DNA of 64,000 nucleotides from the NCBI GenBank assembly GCA_963921195.1, contig OY992538.1, forward strand, positions 235,469,462 through 235,533,461, read 5' to 3'. Both the position numbers and the translations under genes were made by a program. The stretch is from Pegoplata infirma (lineage: Eukaryota; Arthropoda; Insecta; Diptera; Anthomyiidae). How positions within the stretch are numbered: position 1 is the first letter of the stretch; each line of letters opens with the position of its first letter. Positions 1-11,300 of the stretch are shown piece by piece. The notes beneath the pieces are model-generated. The model did no database searches. It worked only from the letters and a program-made list of their open reading frames with translations, and was not told the origin of the DNA.

Positions 1-1787
1 GGATATTCAAGGATTTGGTTGAGATGAATAAAAATACTTTTTTACTCAAAAGCTTTTAAAATGGGCTTAGGGAAATTACAATTTCTGAGTTTGTCATAAG
101 CAAGTGTTGAAAATATTTTCCAAAAAAAAGTGCTTCTGTACTTAACTTCCCATAACTGTTACATACTCTTTCCAAAAACTTTACACTAAAAAAAATATAT
201 GTTAAGATATCAAAAAAAGATTAAATACACAAGAAATTATCTAATTTTGTAGTCACAATTAAATGGAATAACTTTTTGGTTTAGATTAGTTAACTAAAAT
301 AAAAAAAAAACTGCTAATGTACTTATTTTTGGGTAAAAAATTAGTTAAAATATAGTAAAATTTATTTGATAATTTTTTATTTTAAATTTTTTCAGTCCCA
401 TTTTTTTTTTTTCATTTTAAAAATCATTCAAATTTTATTAGAATTTTTTGAACTTTTTAAAGTCACTTGAAGTCTAAAATGAGGCACAACTTATTTTAAC
501 TCAATTTTTTAACTAAAATTAATTTTACAAAAAACTTAGGTAAAACTCTAATTAAAAAAAAAAAAATTGTTAACTTGTGTTGGCAAAAAAAAAAATACAA
601 AAAAATTAACTAATTTATTTTTCGGAGTGTTCAAATATAAACAACAACACAAAAACAAGTTAAATATTGTTCGCAAAAATAAGAGGAGAACTTTTGAAAA
701 ACAGGAGAGGTAAAAGGTAAATTATTTTTTATATGTTTTTACTTTCGCCTCGGGACTCTGTTATTTGAGTTGTTCTCATGATGTTGTTGTTCCTGTTATT
801 TTTGCTGTTGTTCTGCTGTTGTTGTTTCCTCCAATGTAGTATTTGTTGTTAACAAAGTTAAATACTATAGAATATTCACTCCACATTTGTTGTTTAAAGT
901 TAAATTTTGTGTAATAAAATTGTTAGCATTAGAATAAAATGAGTAACTTTTTAAATAAATAACTAAACAACAAAATTTGTTAAATTTATTATTTGTTTTT
1001 GTAAGTACAGATCGAGCTGGGGCTCTAATTATATTTGTTATAAGGGTTTAAGTTAAAAAAATGCAGAAGAAACATTGAATTTCTGAAAATTATAGACATT
1101 TCCGGTATTTCTATACCGGTTTCAAATACTCCAGTTAGTGTTGTCATCAGCAAGACTTGAAATGCCGGTTTGTTTTGTTAAGTGAAATTGTTTTTTATAT
1201 GTATATGAAAATATTTATAGTTTCTACAGAATAAATTTTGACAGTTTGTAACAATAATTAAAGATTTATTTTTTTGACAGTTTCCAACAACTATTAAAGA
1301 TTTCTTATTTTAAAATATTGTTAAATCGTACAAACATCTTGGTGACGAGCAATTCTTAACGAAACCCGCCATTTATCTTGTTTAAGAAAATTAATATAAT
1401 GTTCTTTAAATTATTTTCTATAATTTTCTTATTTGTAAAATTTTATTAAATCTTTAAATACAAATTGCTTAATATCGAAAAATAATAATAAATAAAGGAA
1501 AAAAAAAATAATAAAATGTAAACACTATTACAAGTTCATCAATCATCAAACGACTTTACATGATTTTCATTGACAACTTTGTCGGTGAATAAAAAAACAC
1601 AACAATATAAAAATCCATCATACATTAGTGCAAATATGCAAGCAACACTCTCCCATCATCACCAATGTCATCGTCATCATCATTTTCGTCGTATGTGTAT
1701 GTCGCTGTTGTCATATTTGTATAAAGCATTGCGACTCTGTGAGTGTGACACACACTAACACATAATCACACATATCTTATCCATATA
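1..1787. other. AT-rich non-coding flank without recognised gene
   Basis: Mostly poly-A/poly-T tracts and short TTG/GTT runs (for example around 775-850), typical of fly intergenic or intronic DNA. A 62-codon frame at 1570-1758 is rich in His from a CATCAT run and has no recognisable domain. Near 1789 the sequence TATATGGGGTATTCC resembles the end of the long inverted-repeat family seen at 8000, but no partner end was found. Confidence 0.6.
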
Positions 1788-1876
1788 TATGGGGTATTCC
1801 ATTTTTAAGAAAGTCAATTTATCAAAAATCCGGCCACTTTTTTTTCTTTTATATATATTTTTCTGTTTTTTTTAAA

Positions 1877-2311
1877 TTCTGATTATTTTTTATTAAAAAA
1901 TAATAAAAACTGTTTTATTCGACCTTTAAAATATTATATTTTGAGTAGGTTTGTTCTAGCTCGAGGTCATTATTTCCTTTACTAATTAAAACTATATTAT
2001 ATTCTCATAGAATAATTTTCAAGAATATTATTTTTCTGTTTTAAATTAATTTATGTTGGTCATTTATTTTTTTTTGCTAAATAATCTTGACAATGGGATC
2101 TGACAAACTCCGAAACACGTGGTCAAAAAATGACCAACATAAATAAATTTAAAAAAGAAAAATTATTTTCTTGGAAATTATTCTATGAGAATATCATGGT
2201 TTTAACTAGCAAAGGAAATAATGACCTCGAGCTAGAATAAATCTACTCAAAATATAATATTTTAAAGGTCGAATAAAACAATTTTTATTTATTTTTAATA
2301 AAAACTGATTT
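1877..2311. mobile_element. Foldback element, family C, two arms
   Basis: Two arms (about 1891-2069 and 2134-2308) are imperfect reverse complements of each other, each carrying the landmark CTCGAGGTCATTATTTCC or its complement. The roughly 64-bp centre contains CTTGACAATGGGATCTGACA. Single arms of the same sequence recur at 3010, 10731 and 12449, and a longer copy at 32186, so this is a dispersed family and not a chance hairpin. No coding capacity. The outer boundary is approximate because both ends run into AT-rich DNA. Confidence 0.75.
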
Positions 2312-2413
2312 TTTTTGTGTGGATAACAAACATTTAAACCTAAAAGAAAAATAAACTTAAGAAATGGAAAATTTCAGAACGGGTTCTAAAAATTTTCAAA
2401 AAATTTTTTGTCA

Positions 2414-2447
2414 CCCTAGTAAAAATATTATTCTAATTTTATTATTA

Positions 2448-2543
<96 letters not shown>

Positions 2544-2873
2544 GAGCTAATTTGATCCGTAAAATGGTTGTATCAAATAATATCTTATTGTATTACTTTA
2601 TATCAAAAAATATAAAAATTTTTAAAATTTGATCCTGAATTTGGTCAAATCTAATTATTTCAAGTTGATCTTATAATATCTATTTTTATACAATTTGATG
2701 AGCAAAACCCAAATACGAATCTAATCATATATGGAGCAACATCTAACCAGATAAAGTTGATCAACCGTATCAAAATGATAGATATAATTTTATATAAATT
2801 ATACTGAAGCCTATTAACTCATTAAAGATTATATCAAATTATATATGATTATATCAGAAAATTTTTACTCGGG
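2414..2873. mobile_element. Probable TIR element, family O (second copy)
   Basis: The ends CCCTAGTAAAAAT and ATTTTTACTCGGG form short terminal inverted repeats related to those of the element at 4872-5795 (CCCGACTAAAAA). The interior shares the ATATGGAGCAAC / GTTGCTCCA motif and ATATCAAATTATATAT phrases with that element. It contains a long TTA microsatellite. No coding capacity; the flanking dinucleotides are CA, so the target-site duplication is not convincing. Confidence 0.45.
2438..2563 (+). repeat. (TTA)n microsatellite, about 40 units
   Basis: Almost pure TTA triplets with one early interruption (ATCATT near 2447). It produces an artificial poly-leucine frame. It lies inside the probable family O element. 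Confidence 0.95.
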
Positions 2874-3009
2874 CAATAGCGAATGAAAAAATAAACAAAA
2901 ATGTAAATTTTTGGAATTTCAGTGCATTTCGTTTTAACTTGATAAATATTTAATCAAGGAAACTCGACACAAATTTGACAATTTTTTCAATATAGATTCT
3001 GTTTTAATT

Positions 3010-3262
3010 TTTAAATTAATAAAAATTTTTTTATCCGACCTATAAATTCTATTGAGAAAGATTACTCCAGCTCGAGGGCACGTTTCTTTACTAATTATTA
3101 CGATGATATTGTTAAAGAAACAAAGAAACTTTCAAGAAACTATTTACAAAGTTAGTTTATTTTAAATTGCTTGGTATGGTCATTTTGCAAGACTTGCTCG
3201 ACACGTGTTTCGGAATTGGTCAGATTCCATTGTCAAGAGTATTTAGCAAATTGACAATCGTT
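3010..3262. mobile_element. Foldback family C, single diverged arm
   Basis: Contains diverged equivalents of the family C landmarks: ATCCGACCTATAAA, CAGCTCGAGGGCACG, the CGACACGTGTTTCGG segment, and ends with GTCAAGAGTATTTAGCAAA. Only one arm plus the central segment is present, so it is a half-element. Confidence 0.6.
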
Positions 3263-4485
3263 AGCAGCAAAACATAAAGTCTATCCTTACAACCTATTCA
3301 GAGTTTCATGAAACACATGTTTTTTGTACCGGAACATTTTGTGTGGTATGCCCCATATACAGCAGACATGCATCAAACTGACTCGCGACATTATGTTTAC
3401 CCAACATCACTGCACTACACTGGATTGCATACAACCCAAAAAATAGCACAAAAGAAAAATAACTGGATAATGCATAAAATATCTGTGCAATGTTTATGTT
3501 CATTTGAAAAACACAATATTTTTCATTTATCATTTTCGTTCACAAATTGCAGAATGTATGGATAGGATAGAATGTTCTAGAAAAAGTTTTCAAAAAAGGG
3601 GAGAATGAGAAGTTTCTGGGGAAAGCTGTACAATAATTTAAAAATTGAAGCTCAAATTTGAAATTGGCTGGAAAAGAACAGATCGATATTAGTGGCACGA
3701 ATAAAGACTTTTTTTTCGATTTTTTGTAGATCGCCGAGCATTCGGCGTTTTGGTCTAAAAACTCTATATTCAAATTTTTAGCCAAATCGGGAAAAAATTA
3801 ACCCGTGCCTTTAAGAGGTTAAAGCTTTTCCCCAAAAAAATTTTTTTTTCGCTTTTTAAATTTTTTTTTTAAATTATTATTTTACTTGATTTGCTTATTA
3901 ACGGCCAACAATTAAATTTTGACTTAAAAAAAAATTAGGTCCTTTGGGGTCCTACTCTTAAAATAGTTTTGTAGTTTTCTTGCAAAAATTTTAAAAAAAT
4001 TTTGAAAAAAATCAAATATTTAGCTCTCTAACAAACTTTGAAAATTTATTACTTAACAATACGAAAAAACACCTCTCTGAAATTTTAATAGCGTTAAAAG
4101 GGCATTCAAAACTTTATTACAAAATTTTGCTTTTGGAAATCCATTGTGGCCTTCCCAGGAAAAAAGGACATTCAAATATGGTCTTCAAAGTTTTTTTATG
4201 AAATTTTTTAAATTTTTTTTTTTTTTAATTTTAAAACTTCATAATTTTATAAACAATATTGTTTTAATAAGTTTTTTCGTACGACTTACGGTTTTCAAGC
4301 AAAACAATTTTAAAAACTTTATAAATGTCAATATTGTCAAATAGCGCTTTTTAAATCGCCCATATCTTCCAAAGTATTGATAAAAAAATGAAAAATATGG
4401 ATTTTAATCATTTACAAAGCTCTATCAAATAACCAAAAATTTACAAAATCGGTGATCCGTCAGTTAAATTTCCCACGGATTCGCT
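3263..4485. other. AT-rich unassigned DNA
   Basis: No gene or confident repeat recognised. Overlapping frames of 75-85 codons on both strands (3306-3785) have no recognisable domain, and the low-complexity frame at 4144-4344 is phenylalanine-rich. The stretch ends where the mini-me sequence begins at CATATATATTAATGATCC. Confidence 0.5.
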
Positions 4486-4684
4486 CATATATATTAATGA
4501 TCCTTGATTGATTTTAAGACGATCTAGCGATGTCCGTCCGTCTGTATGTCTGTTGAAAACACGCTAACTTTTGAAAGATTTTACTGAGGCGCCTGAAATT
4601 TGACATTTGAAATATTGGACATTTACCTGGTCATGTTGGTATTGAAATTCAGCGAAATCGATCTTGTGGTTCAAAAGTTATAAG

Positions 4685-6143
4685 TAGGGATGAGATTTTC
4701 ATGCACTAAAATATGCGCTAAAAAATCCAAAATATGCACTAAAAAACCTAAAAATATGCACTAAAAATAAAATGTGTGCAATAAACATCTTGTTTTCATA
4801 GGAAAAACTTCTTAAAAAGCAAAAAAAAAAAATAACGCCGTATTAAATAGTAACATTTAAAACTTTATATACCCGACTAAAAAAGTTTAGATATAGGAAC
4901 ATATTATTAAATATATTTATATATGGCCATACACAGTACTTTACATAATTATATGTAAATGTATCTTGTAAGTTTTACACCCAAAATTTAATATGGTGCC
5001 ATATAAAAGGATATCAAATCATGTGTTGCTCCACATACAATATATAAAGCTTTATTAAATTAGATATTGCTTATAATATTGTATATGACTCCATGAATGA
5101 CCTCATACAAGATTAGATAAATAAATATATGATATACAACTCCATGTCTGACCTCATACAAGATGAGATATACACATATATATGATGCCGAATCGGGAGA
5201 AAAAAGTTTTCTAAGTCCCGAGAAAATTTTTTTTAAATTTCCAGACACAAATAATTTTTGCGTTTTGGAGTTAAGAATTTCTTTAAAAACGATTTAAACA
5301 AAAAAAATTTAGCCAAATTTTGAAAAATTTTACAAGTCCTAAAAAAGTTTTGTAGAATTTTCTAAGTCCTGGATAAAAAATATTTTTGGTAAATTTTTTG
5401 CGTTTTGAAGTAAAAATTTATTAACAAAGTTTTAAGAAACAATTTTTTAAATTTCGATTTTTTTTTTAATTTCTAAGTCCCAGACAGATTTTTTTTGCAA
5501 TTCCCGAAAAAACTTGCGATAAATTTAAAAATTATGAGATAAAAACAAAATATATTATGCAAAATTCTACATATTTTATCTTATGATATAAAATTATATA
5601 CAATTATATCAAATTAGATTAACCCAATATTCGGATCAAAAACGATCATATTTAATCTAATATAACAAATTTTGAGCTATTTTGATCCACCAATTTCATC
5701 ATCTTATTTTATCCAAATACGTGTTGGGCCATATCAAATTATATATTGCTCAATTTCAAATTATATATGGACCTGTATATTTATTTTTAGTCGGGTATGC
5801 AAGATTTTTTAGAAATTAGGAATATCTATAAAAAAAATTAAAAAGAAAAAACATTTTTTTTATTATTTTCAAAATAAATTTTTTTTAAATTTAAAATAGT
5901 TTTTGAAAAAAAAATAAATTTCAATTTGTGTTCTTGCTAATTTTTGCCAAAATATGCAAAAATATTCACTTAAAAGTTTGAATTATGCACAAAATATGCA
6001 TTTAAAACCAAAATATGCAACAATATGCAAAAACAAATCGATGCCATTTTAACGAAAATTTCTTGATTCGGGAAGATAATTGATCGATATCATTTTTAGA
6101 CTATCGACAAAAAACATGAATTTGCTTGAAAATCTCATCCCTA
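4685..6143. mobile_element. hAT-like non-autonomous element (hAT1)
   Basis: Ends TAGGGATGAGATTTTCA and TGAAAATCTCATCCCTA are 17-bp perfect inverted repeats. The flanks GTTATAAG (4677-4684) and CTTATAAG (6144-6151) make an 8-bp target-site duplication with one mismatch, which is the hAT signature. The interior is rich in the motif ATATGCAC / GTGCATAT and hosts another element at 4872-5795. No transposase remnant. A related copy lies at 38582-39137, with fragments near 20947 and 34393. Confidence 0.85.
4872..5795. mobile_element. TA-target TIR element, family O, nested in hAT1
   Basis: Ends CCCGACTAAAAA and TTTTTAGTCGGG are 12-bp inverted repeats flanked by TA on both sides. The sequence outside (AACTTTA...GCAAGATTT) matches the uninterrupted hAT relative near 38930-38960, which supports the boundaries. 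TA duplication suggests the Tc1/mariner group, but no transposase is present. The interior is AT-rich with ATATCAAATTATATAT-type phrases. Confidence 0.75.
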
Positions 6144-6670
6144 CTTATAAGCAAAAGAGTGAATTTCGGAAAGGGGTTTTCACGAATTTACGAGATAAAA
6201 AAACACGGTAAGTTTTGATAGACAATTCTGAGGCTACTGAAGGCTACCTGGTCTGATTGGTTCTAAATTTCACCAAAATCGGTCCAGTTGCTCAAAAGTT
6301 ATTCGCAAAACCGTGAATTTCATATTGGTTTCACCTTAAATTCACGTGTTGAAAAACCCGAGCTTTAAAAAATCAAGCTTTAAAAACATTAGTAAGCCAG
6401 AAAATTACTTTACAAAGTGTTTTTGTCACTCAGAAAGATTTTTACACTAAAAAAAATTACAATCGAAAAAATTTTTACACTCAAAAAAAAAAAATATTTG
6501 TATTTTTTTTTTTTACAAAAATGACAAAAAAAAATTTACACAAAATAAAATATTTCTAATTAAAATTGTTAATTTTTTTCACGTTAAAAAAAATTTATTG
6601 CCTTTAAAAAGGGCATTGTGGAGGGTATTCATAAATTCGGCTAAGTCGAATTTAACATTTTTGCTTGTTT

Positions 6671-7939
6671 TAAATGTTTTGGCTTTTTTTGGGGCATAAG
6701 GACATTCTTAAGTGATCTCATTTAATTTGTTAGTTTTAAAAAGCTGACTGAGAACTGGAGCATTCTTTCGCCTCAGATATGGTTATTTTAATTTCATTAT
6801 AACTTTTATGCACAGTCTTTAATTTGTTGTTATATTTGCTGCAGAGAAGTAAAACATATTTTGCAACATCACTTTATCAAACAGACTGACTGAGTGAGTG
6901 AATGAATGCATGGTAAAAGACCCAAACACTCTCACACATACAACCAAAGAAAGAAACATAAAAAAGCGATGTTACTTATGTAAATATTAACGACACATAT
7001 GTACGCACTCTTTTACACACACACACACACACAAACACTACCACATGCATTTCCCGGATACGCATACACTTGTACAAATACAAATACTTGACTAGGTTTT
7101 TATTAATGTTGTTATAGTTGCTGTTGTTGTAGTTGTTGTTACTGATGATGATGATGAACTGTCGACGTTTCTTATTTTTTTTTGCATGTTGTTTACTACA
7201 ACTATAGTAAGTAGTTTTCTTTTTTTTGTGAGTGTGTGTTATACACACACATATAAAAAAAATTGTATATGTCTGCTATAAAATGATAACAATTTTTTAT
7301 ATTCTGTTTGGAGTTTTTTTTTTGTACTCAACTTAAGGCAAAATTAAATACTATTCAATATAAATATAGTACAAATAGTAGGATATTTACTACAAAATCG
7401 TTTTTTTTTAAGATTTATTGATGTTTATTTATTTATGCATGTATTTTTTAAAAGATTTTCTTTTTTTATGTAAAATAAAAATTTTATATAAAAAAGATTT
7501 AAGTGCAGGACAAACAGACACACACTCAGTTATATTCTAATAGGTTATTTAGTCTGTTTAATTTCCATTAATATTAAATTGGTCTTATACTACATTTGAC
7601 CGGATTTTTAAAATCATAGTAACATCGGTTTCTTGTGTGTGTGCTCTTATAAGTTTTCTTAATAAATTACCAACCATTAACACCAGAGATAGAGATAGAG
7701 ACTGTGCCATGGCTACGATTGTTTCACGATTTAATCATTATAGTCATCTGTTACATTTGATAGTAAATGAAATAAATATTTAGGGTTACCAAGAGAATTC
7801 ATTAATAATTTCTTTTTTTTACATATATTTTGATTTCATAATTGGGAAAATAAAAAAGGCCTCGAACTAGAATAAACTCTTTTTATTTTTAAACGAAAAA
7901 ATTACACAAATTTATTTTTTGTTTTGTTCCGGATTTTTT
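6671..7939. other. AT-rich single-copy-looking DNA with microsatellites
   Basis: Holds short runs of GACT/GAGT (near 6885), a (CA)n run (7015-7034) and GTT/GAT triplet runs (7118-7158). This fits ordinary fly intergenic or intronic DNA. The 90-codon minus-strand frame (6976-7248) is made of these simple repeats. No gene supported. Confidence 0.55.
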
Positions 7940-10704
7940 TATACCCTCCATTCGTCACTCCGTTTGTCGAAATATTGGTCTTGGACCTCATAAAGTATAT
8001 GGGGCATTCTATATGAAATCGGACACTTTGAAAAACGTTTTTTTTAGATTTTCCCAATTTTTTTACAGTTTTTAGTACCTTTCGAAAACTCCTTCGTGGT
8101 AAATTTTCAGATTTTTTTGATGACCCGTTCAAAAGATATCGAATTTTCAAATTTTTGTTTATTTGTAGTTTATTCCTTTGCTCAAACTTCTTTTAATCAT
8201 AACTTCTTCAATAATGGTCCAAATTTCAATTTTTTTTTTTTTCAAAATTTTTGTTTTTTTACGTACTTTCTAAAAAAAAATCCCAAAAAATTCTTAAAAG
8301 CGCTCTAGTATGCGATTTTTAAGTTTTATAATTTAAATCTCATTTTTGAAAATGTTTGTACTCTTCGATTTTTTTGAAATTTTTTTGTGTAAAACTTCTA
8401 TCAATTCTACAAATTTTTTGCCCAGGAAGATCGTGGGATAACGATTATTACTATTTTTGAAAATTGTTTGAAAAAATTTTATTGTAGTTTTCCAATCTTA
8501 AAATCACTTCTACTGATCCAATGGTGCGTCATAGAGGGGTCCTTTATAAGACCGACCCCCATTAATTTTTACGTCTTAACATTTCTTTGGAACAAACTAA
8601 TACCCTATCTCCAATTTCTAAGGGTGCTCCCACACAATACGACATTTTTTAAAATTTGTTCCAACCGCTCTAACTGCCCAAATAGTGCCCTTAGAGCAAC
8701 AAAATGTAAGACTGACCCACAATATTTTTTTAGTCCAAACATTTTCTCTGAACACACCTACCCTCTATCTTTAACTGTTAAGGCGGTCCCCATACAATTT
8801 TTTTTATTTTTTGTAAATTTGTTTTATTTAACCAGCTTCTACCGGTCCAATGGTGCGTCCGAGAGGGGTCATTATTGAGACCGACCCCAATTTATTTTTA
8901 CCCTAAAACATTTTTTCAAAACATACCGACGCCCTATCTCCACTCTCTAAGTAGGCTCCCATACAAATAACAGTTGGAGCAAATTATATAAAAATGTAAT
9001 TTTGTATGGGAACCTACTTAGGGAGTGGAGATAGGGCGTAGGTATGTTTTGAAAAAATTTTGTAGGGTAAAAGTAAATGGGGGTCGGTCTCACTAATGAC
9101 CCCTCTCGGACGCACCATTGGACCGGTAGAAGCTGATTAAATAAAACAAATTTACAAAAAATAAAAAAAATTGTATGGGGACCGCCTTAACGGTTAAAGA
9201 TAGAGGGTAGGTGCGTTCAGAGAAAATGTTTGGACTAAAAAAATATTGTGGGTCGGTCATACATTTTGTTGTCCTAAGGGCACTATTTGGGCAGTTGGAG
9301 CGGTTGGAACAAATTTTAAAAATGTCGTTTTGTGTGGGAGCCCCCTTAGAAATTGGAGATAGGGTATTAGTTTGTTCCAAAAAAATGTTAAGACGTAAAA
9401 ATTAATGGGGGTCGGTCTTATAAAGGACCCCTCTATGACGCACCATTGGAGCAGTAGAAATGATTTTAAGATTGGAAAATTACAATAAAATTTTTTCAAA
9501 AAATTTTAAAAAATAGTAATAATCGTTATCCCACGATCTTCCTGGGCAAAAAATTTGTAGAATTGATAGAAGTTTTACACAAAAAAAATTCAAAAAAATC
9601 AAAGAGTACAAACATTTTCAAAAATTAGATTTAAATTTTAAAACTTAAAAATCGCATACTAGAGCGCTTTTAAGATTTTTTTTGGGATTTTTTTTAGAAA
9701 GTATTTAAAAAAACAAAAATTTTGAAAAAAAAAAATTTGGAATTTGGACCATTATTGAAGAAGTTATGATTAAAAGAAGTTTGAGTAAAGAAACAAACTG
9801 CCAATTTTTAAAAATTCGATATCTTTTGAACGGGACATCAAAAAAATCTGAAAATTTACCACGAAGGAGTTTTCGAAGGGTACTAAAAACTGTAAACATA
9901 TTGGGAAAATCTAAAAAAAAAGTTTTTCTAAGTGTCCGATTTCACATGGAATGCCCCATATATATTCATGATCCTCGCTCGATTTTAAGACGATCTAGCG
10001 ATGCCCGTCCGTCTGTCTCTTGAAAACACGTTAAGTTTTGAAAGGCTTTACTGAAACTGCTGAAGTTTGGAATATATGTTTGTTATTCACCTGGTCTAGT
10101 TGGTATTGCAATTCAGCGAAATCGGTCCAGTGTATCAAAAGTTATCAGAACAAGAGTGAATTTCGGCAAGGGGTTTTCACAAATTTACGAGATAAAAACA
10201 CGTTAACTTTCGAAAGGCAATCCAGAGGATGCTGAAGCTTGGCACATATATTTGAAGTTTCTCTTGTCTGGTTCGTATTGGATTTCAGCCAAACCGGTTC
10301 AGTGGTTCAAAAGTTATTAGCAAAACCCTGAATTTCAGATTGTTTTCACCTAAAATTTAAGTTTTTTCAACAAACCGAGCTTTAGAAAAACAAGCTTTAA
10401 AAATATTGGTAAGCCACAAAATGACTTTACAAAGTATTTTTGTAACTCAAAATATTTTTGTAACTCAAAATATTTTTACGCTAAAAAAAAATTTACACTC
10501 GAAAAAAATTATACACTCAAAAAAAATAGTAATTTTTCATTTTTGTTACAAAAATGACAAAAAAAGTTTTTTACTCAAAATAATATATTTTTAATCAAAA
10601 TTGTTAATATTTTTCACGTTTTAAAATTTACTATCCTTTAAAAAGAGCATTGTGAAGGGTATTCATAGATTCGGCCGTCGAATTTAACATATCTACTTGT
10701 TTTT
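7940..10704 (+). mobile_element. mini-me/DINE-1-like element split by a long inverted repeat
   Basis: The left part (7940-7999) is a worn 5' end: ATACCCTCCA, then TCACTCCGTTTGT and CATAAAGTATA. The right part (9959-10704) resumes exactly at the (TA)n-core junction (TATATTCATGATCCTCG), followed by CGATCTAGCGATGCCC, GTCCGTCTGTC and the 3' end GGGTATTCATAGATTCGGCC. Removing 8000-9958 plus one TA restores the usual order. A 65-codon open frame at 10038-10235 is the partial reading also seen in other copies. Confidence 0.85.
8000..9958. mobile_element. Long inverted-repeat (foldback-like) element FB1
   Basis: Arms of about 960 bp (8000-8967 and 9002-9958) are almost perfect reverse complements around a centre of about 35 bp. 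Ends TGGGGCATTC and GAATGCCCCA are flanked by TA, and the host is restored by removing the element plus one TA. Each arm holds about three degenerate units of roughly 165 bp, with phrases at 8601, 8759 and 8929 (CCCTATCTCC and variants near GACCGACCCC). Open frames such as 8468-8878 and 9093-9380 are the same sequence read from opposite arms and have no recognised domain. A shorter copy lies at 39197-40475. Confidence 0.85.
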
Positions 10705-10730
10705 GTAATACCTGTTATTTTCTTCATAAT

Positions 10731-10912
10731 AGATTATCTTGACAATGGGATCTGACAAATCCCGTGCGTCGATTAAGTCTTGCAAAAAATTTCCAACATA
10801 AATAAATTTAAAACAGAAAAACAATTTTCTTGAAATTTATTCTATGAGAATATCATAGTCTTAATTAGTAAAGGAAATAATGACCTCGAGCTGGAATAAA
10901 CCTACTCAAAAT
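10731..10912 (+). mobile_element. Foldback family C, single arm
   Basis: Matches the right half of the element at 1877-2311: TCTTGACAATGGGATCTGAC, CCAACATAAATAAATTTAAA, TATTCTATGAGAATATCAT and AATAATGACCTCGAGCTGGA. No opposite arm is present. Confidence 0.75.
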
Positions 10913-11152
10913 ATTAAATTTTTAGTAATTTTATTTACTAAAATTCATAAAAAAATTTTTGATTTTTAGTATTTTTATACTAAAATTGAATTTTTAGTAA
11001 TTTTTATTCCTAAAATTTAATTTTTTAGTATTATTATTATTTACTAAAATTGTAGTAAACTGCAGTAATATTTACTGTTTTATTAGTATTACTTATGTAC
11101 TAGATATTAGTAACAAATTTTAGTATTGATTACCAATTCCTGCACTAGGTCC
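10913..11152. repeat. Degenerate TTTAGTAATTTT / ACTAAAAT repeats
   Basis: Imperfect alternation of TTTTTAGTA and TACTAAAAT phrases, so the stretch can fold on itself. It directly follows a family C arm and hosts the small hAT-like element at 11161. The TTTTTTTGAGTGTA near 11349-11363 may be the other end of an enclosing TIR element, but I could not fix its left end. Confidence 0.45.
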
Positions 11153-11160
11153 TTTTAGAC

Positions 11161-11292
11161 CAGCGGTGCCCAAAAAGAGAAACGATAATACTTTTTTTTT
11201 TGTTTTTTACGCTCTCTGTTGTTAGTTTTGATGTTGTTCGGATTGTGAACGTGTATTTTTGTCGATCTTTAACAAGTGTTTGGGCACCATTG
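11161..11292. mobile_element. Small hAT-like MITE, 132 bp (hAT4)
   Basis: Ends CAGCGGTGCCCAAA and TTTGGGCACCATTG are inverted repeats with the CAGNGG start typical of hAT elements. Perfect 8-bp duplications TTTTAGAC flank it (11153-11160 and 11293-11300). Too short to code for anything. Confidence 0.9.
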
Positions 11293-11300
11293 TTTTAGAC

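Larger units (their letters stand above)
4486..6670 (+). mobile_element. mini-me/DINE-1-like element, 5'-truncated, interrupted
   Basis: The sequence runs from the core (ATGATCCTTGATTGATTTTAAG), through GTCCGTCCGTCTG and the GAAAACACGCTAACTTTTGAA segment, to the standard 3' end (GGGCATTGTGGAGGGTATTC, then a CTAAGTCGAATTTAAC end). The 5' hairpin is missing. A hAT-like element at 4685-6143 splits it; joining 4684 to 6152 restores continuous mini-me sequence. Non-autonomous, no coding capacity. In flies such elements are moved by Helitron-type machinery in trans, which is family knowledge and not visible here. Confidence 0.85.

Noticed and set aside
2364..2555. Poly-leucine protein
   Set aside because: Translation of a (TTA)n microsatellite.
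8468..8878. 136-codon frame, with a similar minus-strand frame at 9093-9499
   Set aside because: Both read the same sequence from opposite arms of a palindrome, and the FB2 copy is truncated or shifted. No known protein family.
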